Positions 26,043 to 34,042 of a stretch of 64,000 nucleotides of DNA are shown here, in pieces (position 1 is the first letter of the stretch; each line of letters starts with the position of its first letter). The notes under the pieces were generated by a model. The model was not told the origin of the DNA. It worked only from the letters and a program-made list of their open reading frames with translations, and did not search any database. Source of the stretch: Nocardioides luteus (lineage in GTDB: Bacteria > Actinomycetota > Actinomycetes > Propionibacteriales > Nocardioidaceae); NCBI RefSeq assembly GCF_014648595.1, contig NZ_BMRK01000002.1, positions 275,666 through 339,665 on the forward strand, in the 5' to 3' direction. Made by a program: the position numbers and the translations under genes.

Positions 26043-27349
26043 CGACGCTGGAAGAGGATCGCGCCGGCCATCAGCACGGCGGGGACGATGGTGAACCCGA
26101 TGATCACCGCGGTCAGCGCCGAGTCGGACTGGACGACGTCCTCACCGGCCGTGGCCGAGACGAATCCGCCGAGGCCGAGCACGCCAGCGTAGATGTAGGG
26201 TCCCAGCGCCGTGCCCAGCGCCTCGGTGGCCGTCCAGGCGCCGGTGTAGGCGCCGGCGCGCGAGACCCCGGCGGAGCGTGCGGCGTCGACCGCGTCGGGC
26301 ACCATCGAGAACGCGAAGAGCTGCAGCCCCGCGAAGGCGACGCCGAGGGCGACGACGGCAGGTGCGGTGACCGCGATCCCGACCGCAGCGCCGGCCAGGA
26401 GCACGAGCGAGCCCACCACGAAGATCGCCTGGCACAGGAGCAGCCCGCGCTGCTTGCCGATCCGCTTCGACAGCGCACGCCACGCGGGTCCGGCGACCAG
26501 TGCGGGGCCGAGGAAGAGGCCCATCAGCAGCGCGGTCAGCTTGTTGTTCTCGAAGATGTGGTCGGTGACGAACGGCAGCGCGGCCAGGAACAGATGGGTC
26601 GTGGTGCCGGTCAGCAGGTAGGAGAGCGCCAGGAAGCGGAAGTTGCGGTCGCGCCAGGCGACCCGGAGGTCGTCGAGCACCGAGTGGGTGGCGTTCGCCT
26701 CGGGCGGCCGCACCCCGCACCGCTCGGTCAGCCGCCGTACGCCGCGGATCGCGACGAACGCGGTGACCACGATGACGACGCCGAGGATGACGGCCATCCG
26801 GGCGTACGCCGAGCGTTCGCCGGACGCGGTCAGCGCCGGGGCGATCACGCCGGCGCTGAGCAGCCCGACGGTCAGGAAGGCCATCCGGTAGACGAAGACC
26901 CGGGTGCGTTCGTGATAGTCGATGTCGAGGTCGGACGCCGTCGTCAGGTAGGGCACCTGGAAGCTCGCGAAGAGCAGGTTGCCGACGACCAGCCAGCAGC
27001 AGACCCAGATCGCGGCCGTCCAGCCGTCCAGACCGCCGGGCACGGCGAAGAGCGCGGCCATCGCCACCCCGAGCATGGCGCCGCGGGTCATCATCGAGCG
27101 GCGGTGGCCGAGGCGTACGGCCTCGCGGTCCGAGCGGGAGCCGAGCAGCGGGTGGACGATGACGTCGACGATCTTCGGCGCGAGGATCGTCAGACCGGCC
27201 AGGAACGGCGTGACCCCGAGGACGTCGGTGAGGAAGTAGAGCAGCAACAGGCCCGGGACGGTGACCCAGACGCCCATCCCGATGGAGCCGGTGCCGTACG
27301 CCGACAGGGTGCCGGGAGTCGCGCCCCGCACGGTCGGGACGGTGGTCAT
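26015..27349 (-). CDS. MFS transporter (GPH/MFS_2-like)
   Basis: 444 residues with twelve predicted helices in two halves. The segment PKIVDVIVHPLLGSRSDRE between helices 2 and 3 is the GPH-type cytoplasmic loop, usually seen in sugar or steroid-conjugate symporters. ATG 27349 overlaps the SDR stop by four bases, so the longer open frame that continues into the SDR gene is not real. It is the last gene of a monooxygenase-SDR-MFS operon and probably imports that operon's substrate. Confidence 0.88.
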   Translation of the reverse strand: MTTVPTVRGATPGTLSAYGTGSIGMGVWVTVPGLLLLYFLTDVLGVTPFLAGLTILAPKIVDVIVHPLLGSRSDREAVRLGHRRSMMTRGAMLGVAMAALFAVPGGLDGWTAAIWVCCWLVVGNLLFASFQVPYLTTASDLDIDYHERTRVFVYRMAFLTVGLLSAGVIAPALTASGERSAYARMAVILGVVIVVTAFVAIRGVRRLTERCGVRPPEANATHSVLDDLRVAWRDRNFRFLALSYLLTGTTTHLFLAALPFVTDHIFENNKLTALLMGLFLGPALVAGPAWRALSKRIGKQRGLLLCQAIFVVGSLVLLAGAAVGIAVTAPAVVALGVAFAGLQLFAFSMVPDAVDAARSAGVSRAGAYTGAWTATEALGTALGPYIYAGVLGLGGFVSATAGEDVVQSDSALTAVIIGFTIVPAVLMAGAILFQRRYELDSTAS

Positions 27350-28185
27350 GCCAGCTCCCGGTGTCTGCGCACGACGCCGGCGGCGAGCTCGGCCGCGTCG
27401 AAGGCGCCTGCTCGTGCTCGGGAGGCCAGGGTGCGTTGGACGATGCGGTCGGAGAGGGCAGGCAGGTGGCGCGCGATGAAGAACTCGATCGCACCCTTGC
27501 GGGTCGTGGTGACGTCGCGGAGCACCCGGGTCGAGAACGCTGCCCGGACGATCGCGTCCACGACGCCCTCGAGCGGCTCGTAGGTGCTCATCCCTTCCAG
27601 GGAGAGCCCCGCCGCCGCGGTGGAGTCGTGGATCGGGCTGCGCACCGCCGACGGGTAGACGCAGGTGACGCCGACGTGGGTGCCGAGCTCGTGGCGCAGC
27701 GCGTCCGCGTAGGCGACCATCGCCCGCTTGGAGGCGCCGTACGCAGCAGCGAGCGGCAGCTGGAGCACGGCCATCCGCGAGGTCACCATCACCACCCGGC
27801 CGCGGCTCGCGACGAGCGCGTCCACGCAGGCCGCGGTGACCCGCCAGGTGCCGAGGAGGTTGATGTCTAGCTGACGGCGCACCTCCTCGCTGGGTGCCAG
27901 CTCGGCCGGAGCCGGGCCGCCGACACCGGCGTTGTTGACCAGGACGTCGAGCCGTCCACCGAGCCGCGCGACGGCGTCCGCGACGGCCGCGGTCACGCTG
28001 GCGTCGTCGGTGACGTCGCACTCGACGACCGGGAAGAGCTCGTCGCCGGTCGGGCGCAGGTCGAGGCCGACGACCTGGGCGCCCGCGGCGACCAGCCGGG
28101 CGCCGAGCGAACGGCCGATCGTTCCGGACGCGCCGGTGATCAGCACCCGCTTGCCGCGTACGTCCTGCTGGGTCTGCTTGCTCAT
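27346..28185 (-). CDS. Short-chain dehydrogenase/reductase
   Basis: 279 residues, classical SDR: cofactor motif TGASGTIG, NNAG, serine region MVTSRMA and YxxxK as YGASK. The acidic residue after beta-2 (GLDLRPT) favours NAD. The C-terminal 60 residues (AFSTRVLRDVTTTRKGAIEF) are longer than minimal SDRs and may form a substrate lid. Middle gene of the FMO-SDR-MFS operon, with ATGA overlaps on both sides. Confidence 0.9.
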   Translation of the reverse strand: MSKQTQQDVRGKRVLITGASGTIGRSLGARLVAAGAQVVGLDLRPTGDELFPVVECDVTDDASVTAAVADAVARLGGRLDVLVNNAGVGGPAPAELAPSEEVRRQLDINLLGTWRVTAACVDALVASRGRVVMVTSRMAVLQLPLAAAYGASKRAMVAYADALRHELGTHVGVTCVYPSAVRSPIHDSTAAAGLSLEGMSTYEPLEGVVDAIVRAAFSTRVLRDVTTTRKGAIEFFIARHLPALSDRIVQRTLASRARAGAFDAAELAAGVVRRHRELA

Positions 28186-29531
28186 GCGCGGGCTTCCTCA
28201 CTGCTGGTCGAAAGTGTCCGGGGCGGGCCGACGCGGCCGATCCCGGCCGCGAGCTCCCGAGGCACCGCGGCGACGTACTGGTCGAAGTCGATGCGCATCA
28301 TCGGCCGCTTCGCGCCCCAGCGCGCCAGCGCCGCTGCGTACGCCCTGGTGGTCGCGGCGCGCTGGGCGGCCGGTGCGGGCAGGCCGTAGCGACCGCTGAA
28401 GCAGGCCGCGACGAGCTTGGCCTGGGCCTCGACGACCGGGAGCGCGGCGCCGGTCGACTGCATCAGTCCGGTGAAGGCCAGGGTCGGGTCGTCGAGGTGG
28501 AAGACGCGCATGAACAGCGGCATCGACTCGGGGTCGCTGCCCGTCCACTCCTCCCCGAGGAACGGCAGGCTGACGCGGTATCCGGTCGCCCAGACGATGA
28601 CGTCGACCTCCTCGGTGGTCCCGTCGGTGAAGGTCACGGTGCTGCCGTCGAAGCGCTCGATGCCCGGCCGCGCGACCACCTCGCCGTGGGTCAGCCGGTG
28701 CAGGATCGTGTCGCTGATGGTGGGGTGGTTCTGGAAGAGGCCGCCGGCCGGCGCCGGCAGGCCGTACGCCTCGGGCCGGCCGACCGCGACCCGCAGCATC
28801 GTCTCGGCGATGCGCTGACGCAGCCGCCAGGGGAGTCGGGCGAGGGCGGCGCCGGTGGCGTCGGCGGGGCGGCCGAAGAGGTACTTCGGCACGATGTGGG
28901 TGCCGTGGCGGGCGGAGAGCAGCACCGGCCCGTTGCTGACGTGCGAGGCGTCGACCGCGATGTCCATCGCGGAGTTCCCCATCCCGACCACCAGCACCCG
29001 CTGACCGGCGAAGACACTGGGGGAGCGGTAGTCGTGGGCGTGCATCTGGCGTCCGCTGAAGTCGCCGGGGTAGGGCGGATCCGGCCAGCGCGGGTCCCAG
29101 TTGTGACCGTTCGCGACCACGACCGCGTCGTACGTCTCGGTCGCCGGGCCGTCCGGGCCTGCGGCGGTCACCTCCCAGCGCGCGCTCGTGCGGCGTACGT
29201 CGGTGACGGTCTCGCCGAAGCGGATCCGCTCGGTCACGCCGTGCTCGTCGGCGTAGGTCTTCAGGTAGCCGGCGATCATGTCCGCGGACGGATAGTCGGG
29301 CCAGTCCTCGGGCATCGGGAAGTCGGCGAACTCGGTCCGGCCCTTGCTGGTGTTGAGGTGCAGGCTGTCGTACGCGGGCGAGAGACCGCTCGCGTTGTCA
29401 CGGGCCCAGAGCCCGCCCGGACGGTCGCCGCGCTCGAGCACGGTGACCGACAACCCCTCGTCGATCAGCGCCTTCGCCGCGGTGAGACCGGCAGCACCGG
29501 CACCGATCACTGCCACGTCGGTGACGTCCAT
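28182..29531 (-). CDS. Flavin-containing monooxygenase (class B)
   Basis: 449 residues. FAD motif VIGAGAAGLTAAKAL, NADPH motif VVGMGNSAMDIA and the FMO fingerprint FxGxxxHxxxY seen as FSGRQMHAHDY. Such enzymes oxygenate N, S or ketone carbon (Baeyer-Villiger). ATG 29531 has GGAGGGCTC directly upstream; the ATG seven codons earlier does not. With the SDR and transporter it suggests uptake and oxidation of an alcohol or ketone, perhaps a terpenoid or steroid-like compound. That substrate is a guess. Confidence 0.9.
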   Translation of the reverse strand: MDVTDVAVIGAGAAGLTAAKALIDEGLSVTVLERGDRPGGLWARDNASGLSPAYDSLHLNTSKGRTEFADFPMPEDWPDYPSADMIAGYLKTYADEHGVTERIRFGETVTDVRRTSARWEVTAAGPDGPATETYDAVVVANGHNWDPRWPDPPYPGDFSGRQMHAHDYRSPSVFAGQRVLVVGMGNSAMDIAVDASHVSNGPVLLSARHGTHIVPKYLFGRPADATGAALARLPWRLRQRIAETMLRVAVGRPEAYGLPAPAGGLFQNHPTISDTILHRLTHGEVVARPGIERFDGSTVTFTDGTTEEVDVIVWATGYRVSLPFLGEEWTGSDPESMPLFMRVFHLDDPTLAFTGLMQSTGAALPVVEAQAKLVAACFSGRYGLPAPAAQRAATTRAYAAALARWGAKRPMMRIDFDQYVAAVPRELAAGIGRVGPPRTLSTSSEEARA

Positions 29532-29576
29532 GAGCCCTCCTGATTGCTCCAACTCGGCCGTCAGTCAATCGCATGA

Positions 29577-29613
29577 TGGAGAGACCGACAAGAGGTTGTC
29601 GCGGATTTCTCCA
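29577..29613. promoter_or_regulatory. Candidate TetR operator between FMO operon and TetR gene
   Basis: Divergent spacer with nested inverted repeats: CGACAA-GAGG-TTGTCG (29586-29601, perfect) inside TGGAGA ... TCTCCA (29577-29613, nearly co-centred). It lies 46 bases from the FMO start and 31 bases from the TetR start, suited to control both. Confidence 0.55.
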
Positions 29614-29643
29614 ACAACTGATGGAGACGGTTATCCTCGGGCC

Positions 29644-30285
29644 ATGAGCCAGCGGCCGGACGACGTCCACAGTCGAGAGCGCATCCTGGCTGCGGCGACG
29701 ACGCTCTTCGCCGAGCGCGGCTACGACGCCACCAGCACCCGAGCGATCGCGGACGCCGTCGGTCTCAACATCGCCACCGTCGCCTACCACGTCGGCAGCA
29801 AGCCGCAGCTCTACCGCGAGGTGATGCGCCGCGCCCACGAGGCCCAGCGCGACGTCGTCCTCGAGGCGCTGAAGCGGCTGGAGACTGTCGACCCGACGCC
29901 GGCCGCGACCGTCGCCGGGCTGATCGACTTCGTCGACGCCTACCTCGCGTTCTGCCTCGACCACCGCGAAGTTCCGGCCCTGTGGATGCGGCGCTGGCTC
30001 TCGGAGGGCAAGGACCTCATCGAGTTCGAGAGCGACCTCGCCGGGCCGCTGATCGCCGACGTGGTCGCCTCGGTGCGCACGGCCCTGTCGCGCGCCGGGA
30101 TCGACGCCGACGTCGACGTCGAGATGCTCGTCTTCACCATCGTGTGGACGGCACACTCCTTCGGTCAGGCCGGCGTCATCGACGCCTCCGGCAACCGTGT
30201 CCCACCCGGCGAGGGCGCCGCTCTGGACCGCTTCCGCGCCCACCTGCACACCGTGATCGAGCGAATGGTGCCGACGCTAGGCTGA
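29644..30285 (+). CDS. TetR-family transcriptional regulator (CerR-like C-terminus)
   Basis: 213 residues. Helix-turn-helix SRERILAAATTLFAERGYDA and AIADAVGLNIATVAYHVGSK. The GLNIATVAYHVGSK form resembles the TetR group with a DUF1956-type C-terminal domain. Divergent from the FMO-SDR-MFS operon with a palindrome between, so it is its probable repressor. Start ATG 29644 lies just after CTCGGGCC. Confidence 0.88.
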   Translation: MSQRPDDVHSRERILAAATTLFAERGYDATSTRAIADAVGLNIATVAYHVGSKPQLYREVMRRAHEAQRDVVLEALKRLETVDPTPAATVAGLIDFVDAYLAFCLDHREVPALWMRRWLSEGKDLIEFESDLAGPLIADVVASVRTALSRAGIDADVDVEMLVFTIVWTAHSFGQAGVIDASGNRVPPGEGAALDRFRAHLHTVIERMVPTLG

Positions 30286-30289
30286 CGAG

Positions 30290-31135
30290 GTGGACAGCCG
30301 CACGTACGTCCCGCTCGGCCGCGCGGAGCTCAGCGCCGACTGCTCGAGCTGCTTCGGCCTCTGCTGCGTGGCCCTGACGCTCGTGAAGTCCGCCGACTTC
30401 CCCCGCGACAAGCCCGCCGGCGAGCCCTGCGAGCACCTCGACGATCACGACGCCTGCCGCATCCACCCCGCCCTGCGCGACCACGGCTACAAGGGCTGCA
30501 CCGTCTTCGACTGCTTCGGCGCCGGCCAGAAGGTCTCTCAACACACCTTCTCCGGCCGCTCCTGGCGCGAGGATCCGCAGGTCAGGGCCGAGATGTTCAC
30601 CATCTTCCCACTCGTACGCCGCCTCCACGAGCTGCTCTGGTACCTCTCCTCTGCCGTCACGCTCGCCGAAGGTCACCGGGACGGCGTGTCGCCATGGGTC
30701 TCCGCCCTCGAGCGGGTCCGCACCCTCAGCGAACTGCCGGCTCCCGAGCTCTCGAGCGTGGATGTGGATGCCGAGTACGACGCCGCGCGGTCGCTCCTCG
30801 TCGAGGCCAGCGAGATCGCCCGGTCGGTCGCCTCGCCCGGCCGTCGAGCTCGGTCCCTCGGGCCAGGCAGCGACCTGCTCGGCGCGAACCTGGCCGGTGC
30901 CGACCTGTCGGGCGCCTGCCTCCGCGGCACCACCGCCATCGCCGCTGACCTCTCCGACGCGACCCTGCACCTCTGCGACCTCCTCGGCGTGGACCTCCGC
31001 GACGCCGACCTACGCGGAGCGGACCTTCGTGGCGCGATCTACCTGACCCAGATGCAGGTCAACAGCGCCCGAGGCGACGCTCGAACGATCCTTCCCGAAG
31101 GTTTCGAGCGACCTGCGCACTGGACCGCTCGCTGA
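30290..31135 (+). CDS. Cysteine-cluster protein with C-terminal pentapeptide repeats
   Basis: 281 residues. The N-terminal 85 residues carry CSSCFGLCC, C in GEPCEHLDD, CRIHP and KGCTVFDC, a cluster like YkgJ/Fe-S or zinc-binding CxxCxxxCC domains. Residues about 200-255 are pentapeptide repeats of A(D/N)LxG type (GANLAGADLSGACLRG, then DLRDADLRGADLRGA), forming a short right-handed beta helix. The middle is helical. Function unknown; some pentapeptide proteins protect gyrase, but nothing here shows that. It starts four bases after the TetR stop. Confidence 0.75.
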   Translation: MDSRTYVPLGRAELSADCSSCFGLCCVALTLVKSADFPRDKPAGEPCEHLDDHDACRIHPALRDHGYKGCTVFDCFGAGQKVSQHTFSGRSWREDPQVRAEMFTIFPLVRRLHELLWYLSSAVTLAEGHRDGVSPWVSALERVRTLSELPAPELSSVDVDAEYDAARSLLVEASEIARSVASPGRRARSLGPGSDLLGANLAGADLSGACLRGTTAIAADLSDATLHLCDLLGVDLRDADLRGADLRGAIYLTQMQVNSARGDARTILPEGFERPAHWTAR

Positions 31136-31162
31136 CCAGCGACCCTGCAGCCGTCGACCTCC

Positions 31163-31186
31163 GGTGGTCGAGCCTGTCGAGACCAC
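31163..31186. repeat. Interspersed palindromic repeat (REP-like)
   Basis: One copy of the window's common repeat: arms GTGGTC and GACCAC around GAGCCTGTCGA. It lies between the pentapeptide gene and the left edge of the integrated element. Confidence 0.75.
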
Positions 31187-31200
31187 GCCCTGAAATGACA

Positions 31201-31231
31201 TCAGGGGCGACCGGCTTGCGGTCACCCCTGA
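31201..31231. terminator. Hairpin beside left attachment site
   Basis: Stem TCAGGGG-c-GACCG paired with CGGTC-a-CCCCTGA around GCTTG. Before insertion it would have sat just downstream of tRNA-Ala and served as the tRNA terminator. Confidence 0.65.
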
Positions 31232-31238
31232 ACGAGGT

Positions 31239-31282
31239 GGTGGAGCGTAGGGGACTCGAACCCCTAACCCCCTGCTTGCAAA
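31239..31282. repeat. Left att repeat (displaced 3' end of tRNA-Ala)
   Basis: 44 bases identical to 41757-41800. It carries the T-arm, acceptor 3' strand and anticodon loop side of the tRNA, then diverges (CGACAAT instead of GCAGGTG). This copy is the partial gene left by integration. Confidence 0.92.
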
Positions 31283-31369
31283 CGACAATCCCGCTGAGCT
31301 CAGGGACCCGGTTTACGCGGGGAAACGTCCGTGTTCGTCCACCTTCGGCGCTGCCGGGCGTCGTTCATT

Positions 31370-31387
31370 GTCAGGCAGTTTGTCAGG
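31370..31387 (+). promoter_or_regulatory. Candidate left arm-type integrase/excisionase site
   Basis: GTCAGGCAGTTTGTCAGG, a short internal direct repeat of GTCAGG at 12-base spacing. The same 18 bases with one change occur at 41678-41695 inside the other end. Position 88 bases inside the left core suits an arm site. Binding is inferred. Confidence 0.5.
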
Positions 31388-31395
31388 CAACAGCG

Positions 31396-31560
31396 TCAGT
31401 CCGTATCGCGGGGGCGGAGCGTGACCCTGGCCGGCACCTGGCCCCATTGGCGGGGGTCTGGGGGCTTGCCCCCACGCTGCTTAGCCTCGCCCGACATAGA
31501 AGCGTCGCGGGGAGTGTCCCCACCGGCAGCAGCGCCCACCTCCCCCTCGTCATCAGCCAT
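31396..31560 (-). CDS. Small ORF, 54 aa, element-encoded hypothetical
   Basis: ATG 31560 to TGA 31396. Begins MADDEGEVGAAAGGDTPRDA and ends QWGQVPARVTLRPRDTD. Acidic, Gly/Ala-rich N-terminus with a more ordered C-terminus. Third codon positions are mostly G or C, as expected for coding sequence here. No clear ribosome site. It ends next to the left arm-type repeat. Function not recognised; it may be a transfer or spread accessory. Confidence 0.45.
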   Translation of the reverse strand: MADDEGEVGAAAGGDTPRDASMSGEAKQRGGKPPDPRQWGQVPARVTLRPRDTD

Positions 31561-31596
31561 AGGACTGTAGCGGGCTGGTCGGGGCTGGCGACGCGT

Positions 31597-31752
31597 CTAA
31601 CTCTGGCGGCGGGTGAACCATTTGACGACTGTCTGAACCTTGCCGATGACGGCCTCGTAGTGGACGCCGATGGACGTGATCACGATGCCGACCGCGAGCA
31701 TGCCGGCGAGACCGAGGTGATCGTGGAGTGCGTCGGCGATCGGGTTGTACAT
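31597..31752 (-). CDS. Small membrane protein, 51 aa, element-encoded
   Basis: ATG 31752 to TAG 31597. Reads MYNPIADALHDHLGLAGMLA, then a hydrophobic stretch AVGIVITSIGVH and a basic amphipathic tail (KWFTRRQS). Strong GC bias at third codon positions. One membrane helix plus a basic tail recalls the small Spd-type spread proteins of actinobacterial conjugative elements, but I cannot show homology. No Shine-Dalgarno sequence precedes it; it lies 11 bases after the preceding small ORF. Confidence 0.55.
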   Translation of the reverse strand: MYNPIADALHDHLGLAGMLAVGIVITSIGVHYEAVIGKVQTVVKWFTRRQS

Positions 31753-31763
31753 GATCGAGGAGG

Positions 31764-31868
31764 CTAGCGGTCGTAGCGGTTCGGGATGACGGGTATCGCT
31801 GATGCTGTCTCGAGCTGTCGCACCTGGGAAGTGAGCGCTTGGTCTACGGACTGGGCGCTTTTCTTCAT
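31764..31868 (-). CDS. Very small ORF, 34 aa
   Basis: ATG 31868 overlaps an upstream frame's TGA (ATGA). Reads MKKSAQSVDQALTSQVRQLE and ends PVIPNRYDR. Coiled-coil-like middle. Weak case: supported by position between two other small minus-strand frames and by the overlap junction, not by similarity. Confidence 0.3.
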   Translation of the reverse strand: MKKSAQSVDQALTSQVRQLETASAIPVIPNRYDR

Positions 31869-31966
31869 TTGCGCGGCACGTAGGGGGACCGGCCGCCAGG
31901 CCGCACGCCCCCGGAGGCCGCGCCCGCGGCCGGAGGCCGCCTTGAGTCAGTAGAGAAAGTTCTCAC
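31865..31966 (-). CDS. Doubtful small ORF, 33 aa or longer
   Basis: From GTG 31966 to TGA 31865; the frame is open to 32137 with other possible starts. Low-complexity Ala/Gly/Arg/Pro content and a less consistent codon bias. Listed because it ends in a four-base overlap with the next small frame. The 200 bases between it and the DUF6119 stop show no other convincing gene. Confidence 0.2.
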   Translation of the reverse strand: MRTFSTDSRRPPAAGAASGGVRPGGRSPYVPRK

Positions 31967-32166
31967 AGATCTGACCACGTCGGCGAAGACCTGAGGCTTG
32001 CACCGCCCGCCGCTCCCGATGCCGCGGGACATTCGCCCCCGGACACAGATCGGTCGCGTGGCAGAAGACGACGCCAGCAGGCGAGAGGGACCATTGGCAT
32101 CCCCCGGCTCGCCAGGCGCGACCGGCAGCATGAGCACAGACGAGTCACACCGTGAGTCGCTTGAGG

Positions 32167-33849
32167 CTATTGGTGCGCCTCACCGTCAATAGACACGATC
32201 CGAACGGGCACGCTGCGCCCTTCAAGGGCCTCCACGTGTCGCACCAGGTTAACCATGGTAAACGTGAACAAGTCATCCGCAGTAAATGGTCTACCGTTCC
32301 TGCGATGCATTGCCAGGATCACACGTTTCGGCTTAAGACCGATGCCGACGGGATCGCCAGCCGCCTCGGTGATCCGCGCACGGACTTTATCGCGCGCCTT
32401 CTCGTCCTTGCATAAGGCATCTGCCGAAACCAGCGCTTGCGCAATCAGGTGACTCGCAGCCGTAGAGCGTCCGACTTCCTTTACGTGGATCAATGTTCCG
32501 TCTGGAAGATAGACGTCACAAGCCTCGATTCCACGGCGATGCAATTCCGTGGTGATCAACTTCTTGTCAAGACAAACTCCACCAAGCGCCTTGGCCAACT
32601 TCTTGTTGTATTTGTCTTCATCATCCTTCTCTAACCACGGAATAAAGTCCAGATCTTCAACCTTCCGGGCAAAGATTGCGGCCGTCCTCCTTTTAATATT
32701 CTTCGCATAGTCGTGGTGTATCTGGAACCACGCCCCGTCGTAAAGCGCGAAAGTGTGACCATCCATCTCCGCCTGATACGCGATCCAGCGGCGAAGCGGG
32801 ATGGCCGAACTGATTGCGCTCTCTCCTCCCGCATCTCGGAACAGTTGAATCGCAGACCGATCAAGACGGGCGAGCCGGTCGCCGGGCGGCCATTGCTCCA
32901 ACGCCTCTAAGATCTCACTCCACTCAGGCTGCCCTGGCTTGACCTCTTTCCGTCTCCGACCGGGCCAGAGGGCCACTGGCAGCCAAGCGTCCGGCGTGCC
33001 GTTCTCGTCGACACGTTCATGAGGCCACGATAGGCCGATCGCACCCGGCGACCCGTCAGCCACTGCTTCGTTAAGCGCCTTGGCTAGGACGACGTCGAGT
33101 CGATCCTTGACGTCAGGGTTCTTTACTGCCGTGAGCTGCTCTAGGAGCTTAAGCGCCTCAGGCGGCTTCTTGGCGAGAAGAGTCTCGAGCGCGTCCAAGT
33201 CTGAGATAACTTCTGCAGGGGTGCGCCCGAGCGGCACATTGAGAGCGTCCGCACCGCGTATCTGGAACGGCTTCCCGTCCGACCTTGAAAGGCTCGGGAG
33301 GTTTGCGATCGCGACGACCCTACTCACCGCCTCACCCACATCGCCTAACCCAAAGCCAAGCAGTCCGTCACCTTGCGCGATGGTTGCTCGCGAAGTTCGA
33401 GAACGCTCGTCCATTGTTGTTACCGTGAGCGAGCGGAGCTTGTTGGGCTCGGCAGTGCGTATCGCGATTTTCTGCCCGAAGAGGTTGTCTAGACGCCCTT
33501 GATCCAATAGTTGGAAGCCCATCCCGTAGGTGAGGGCATACGCTACATCGGCATCACCGGTCGCCTTAGAGGACTCGCTCGACGGCCGCACGATCAGAAT
33601 TCCAACAGGAGTGACGCTGTTGACGGCAATATCGGTCTCGGTGAGAACCGAGACGGCCTCGCACCATTCGGCCTTTTCTTTGAACATCGATCCAGTGACC
33701 AATAACCCACTGCGCGCGCCGACATTCACGGTAACCAAATCGAACCGTTCGTCGAGGCGATACTTCGAACGAATCGCTTGCTCGAAGTTCTCTACGCCCG
33801 TCAACCTGTAGATAGTTGTGCGCCTACCCGCCTGCGCCCGTTCGGTCAC
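32167..33849 (-). CDS. DUF6119 / TIGR04141 sporadically distributed protein
   Basis: About 560 residues from GTG 33849, which follows AGGGGGTAGC. N-terminus TTIYRLTGVENFEQAI and the later GTHEEGF-free layout match the TIGR04141 family: SVTPVGILIVRPS, YALTYGMGFQLL, a middle LLEQLTAVKNP segment, and the C-terminal CDVYLPDGTLIHVKEVGRST followed by ASHLIAQALVSADAL. This patchily spread family is often carried on mobile or defence-rich DNA and has no proven activity. The conserved D...G..HVK with S..SHL pattern looks like an active site, possibly nuclease-like; that is inference. Codon use is less GC-biased than its neighbours, a sign of transfer. Confidence 0.78.
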   Translation of the reverse strand: MTERAQAGRRTTIYRLTGVENFEQAIRSKYRLDERFDLVTVNVGARSGLLVTGSMFKEKAEWCEAVSVLTETDIAVNSVTPVGILIVRPSSESSKATGDADVAYALTYGMGFQLLDQGRLDNLFGQKIAIRTAEPNKLRSLTVTTMDERSRTSRATIAQGDGLLGFGLGDVGEAVSRVVAIANLPSLSRSDGKPFQIRGADALNVPLGRTPAEVISDLDALETLLAKKPPEALKLLEQLTAVKNPDVKDRLDVVLAKALNEAVADGSPGAIGLSWPHERVDENGTPDAWLPVALWPGRRRKEVKPGQPEWSEILEALEQWPPGDRLARLDRSAIQLFRDAGGESAISSAIPLRRWIAYQAEMDGHTFALYDGAWFQIHHDYAKNIKRRTAAIFARKVEDLDFIPWLEKDDEDKYNKKLAKALGGVCLDKKLITTELHRRGIEACDVYLPDGTLIHVKEVGRSTAASHLIAQALVSADALCKDEKARDKVRARITEAAGDPVGIGLKPKRVILAMHRRNGRPFTADDLFTFTMVNLVRHVEALEGRSVPVRIVSIDGEAHQ

Positions 33850-34042
33850 GCTACCCCCTGAAAGTCTGCGTTGTTCGAGGCTAGGCCGTTGGGGCGGCGC
33901 AGCAGACCAGACCGACAAAATTTCACGGCAGGCATCCCCGATTGTGGGTACGACGCCCCCGCGGCAGAGAGAAAGTTGCCGAGATGCGGCTCTTGCCCCC
34001 TCCAGCCGCCTGTCTCTCACCCTCAGCGCTAGCGTGGTCAGT

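Noticed and set aside
26015-28201. Single 728-codon frame that would fuse the MFS transporter to an N-terminal protein
   Set aside because: The extra 5' part is an out-of-frame reading of the SDR gene, and the MFS start overlaps the SDR stop by ATGA as in a normal operon.
31195-31767. 190-codon plus-strand frame across the left att site
   Set aside because: It crosses a tRNA remnant and the terminator hairpin, has no ribosome site, and the opposite strand holds better-supported small ORFs.
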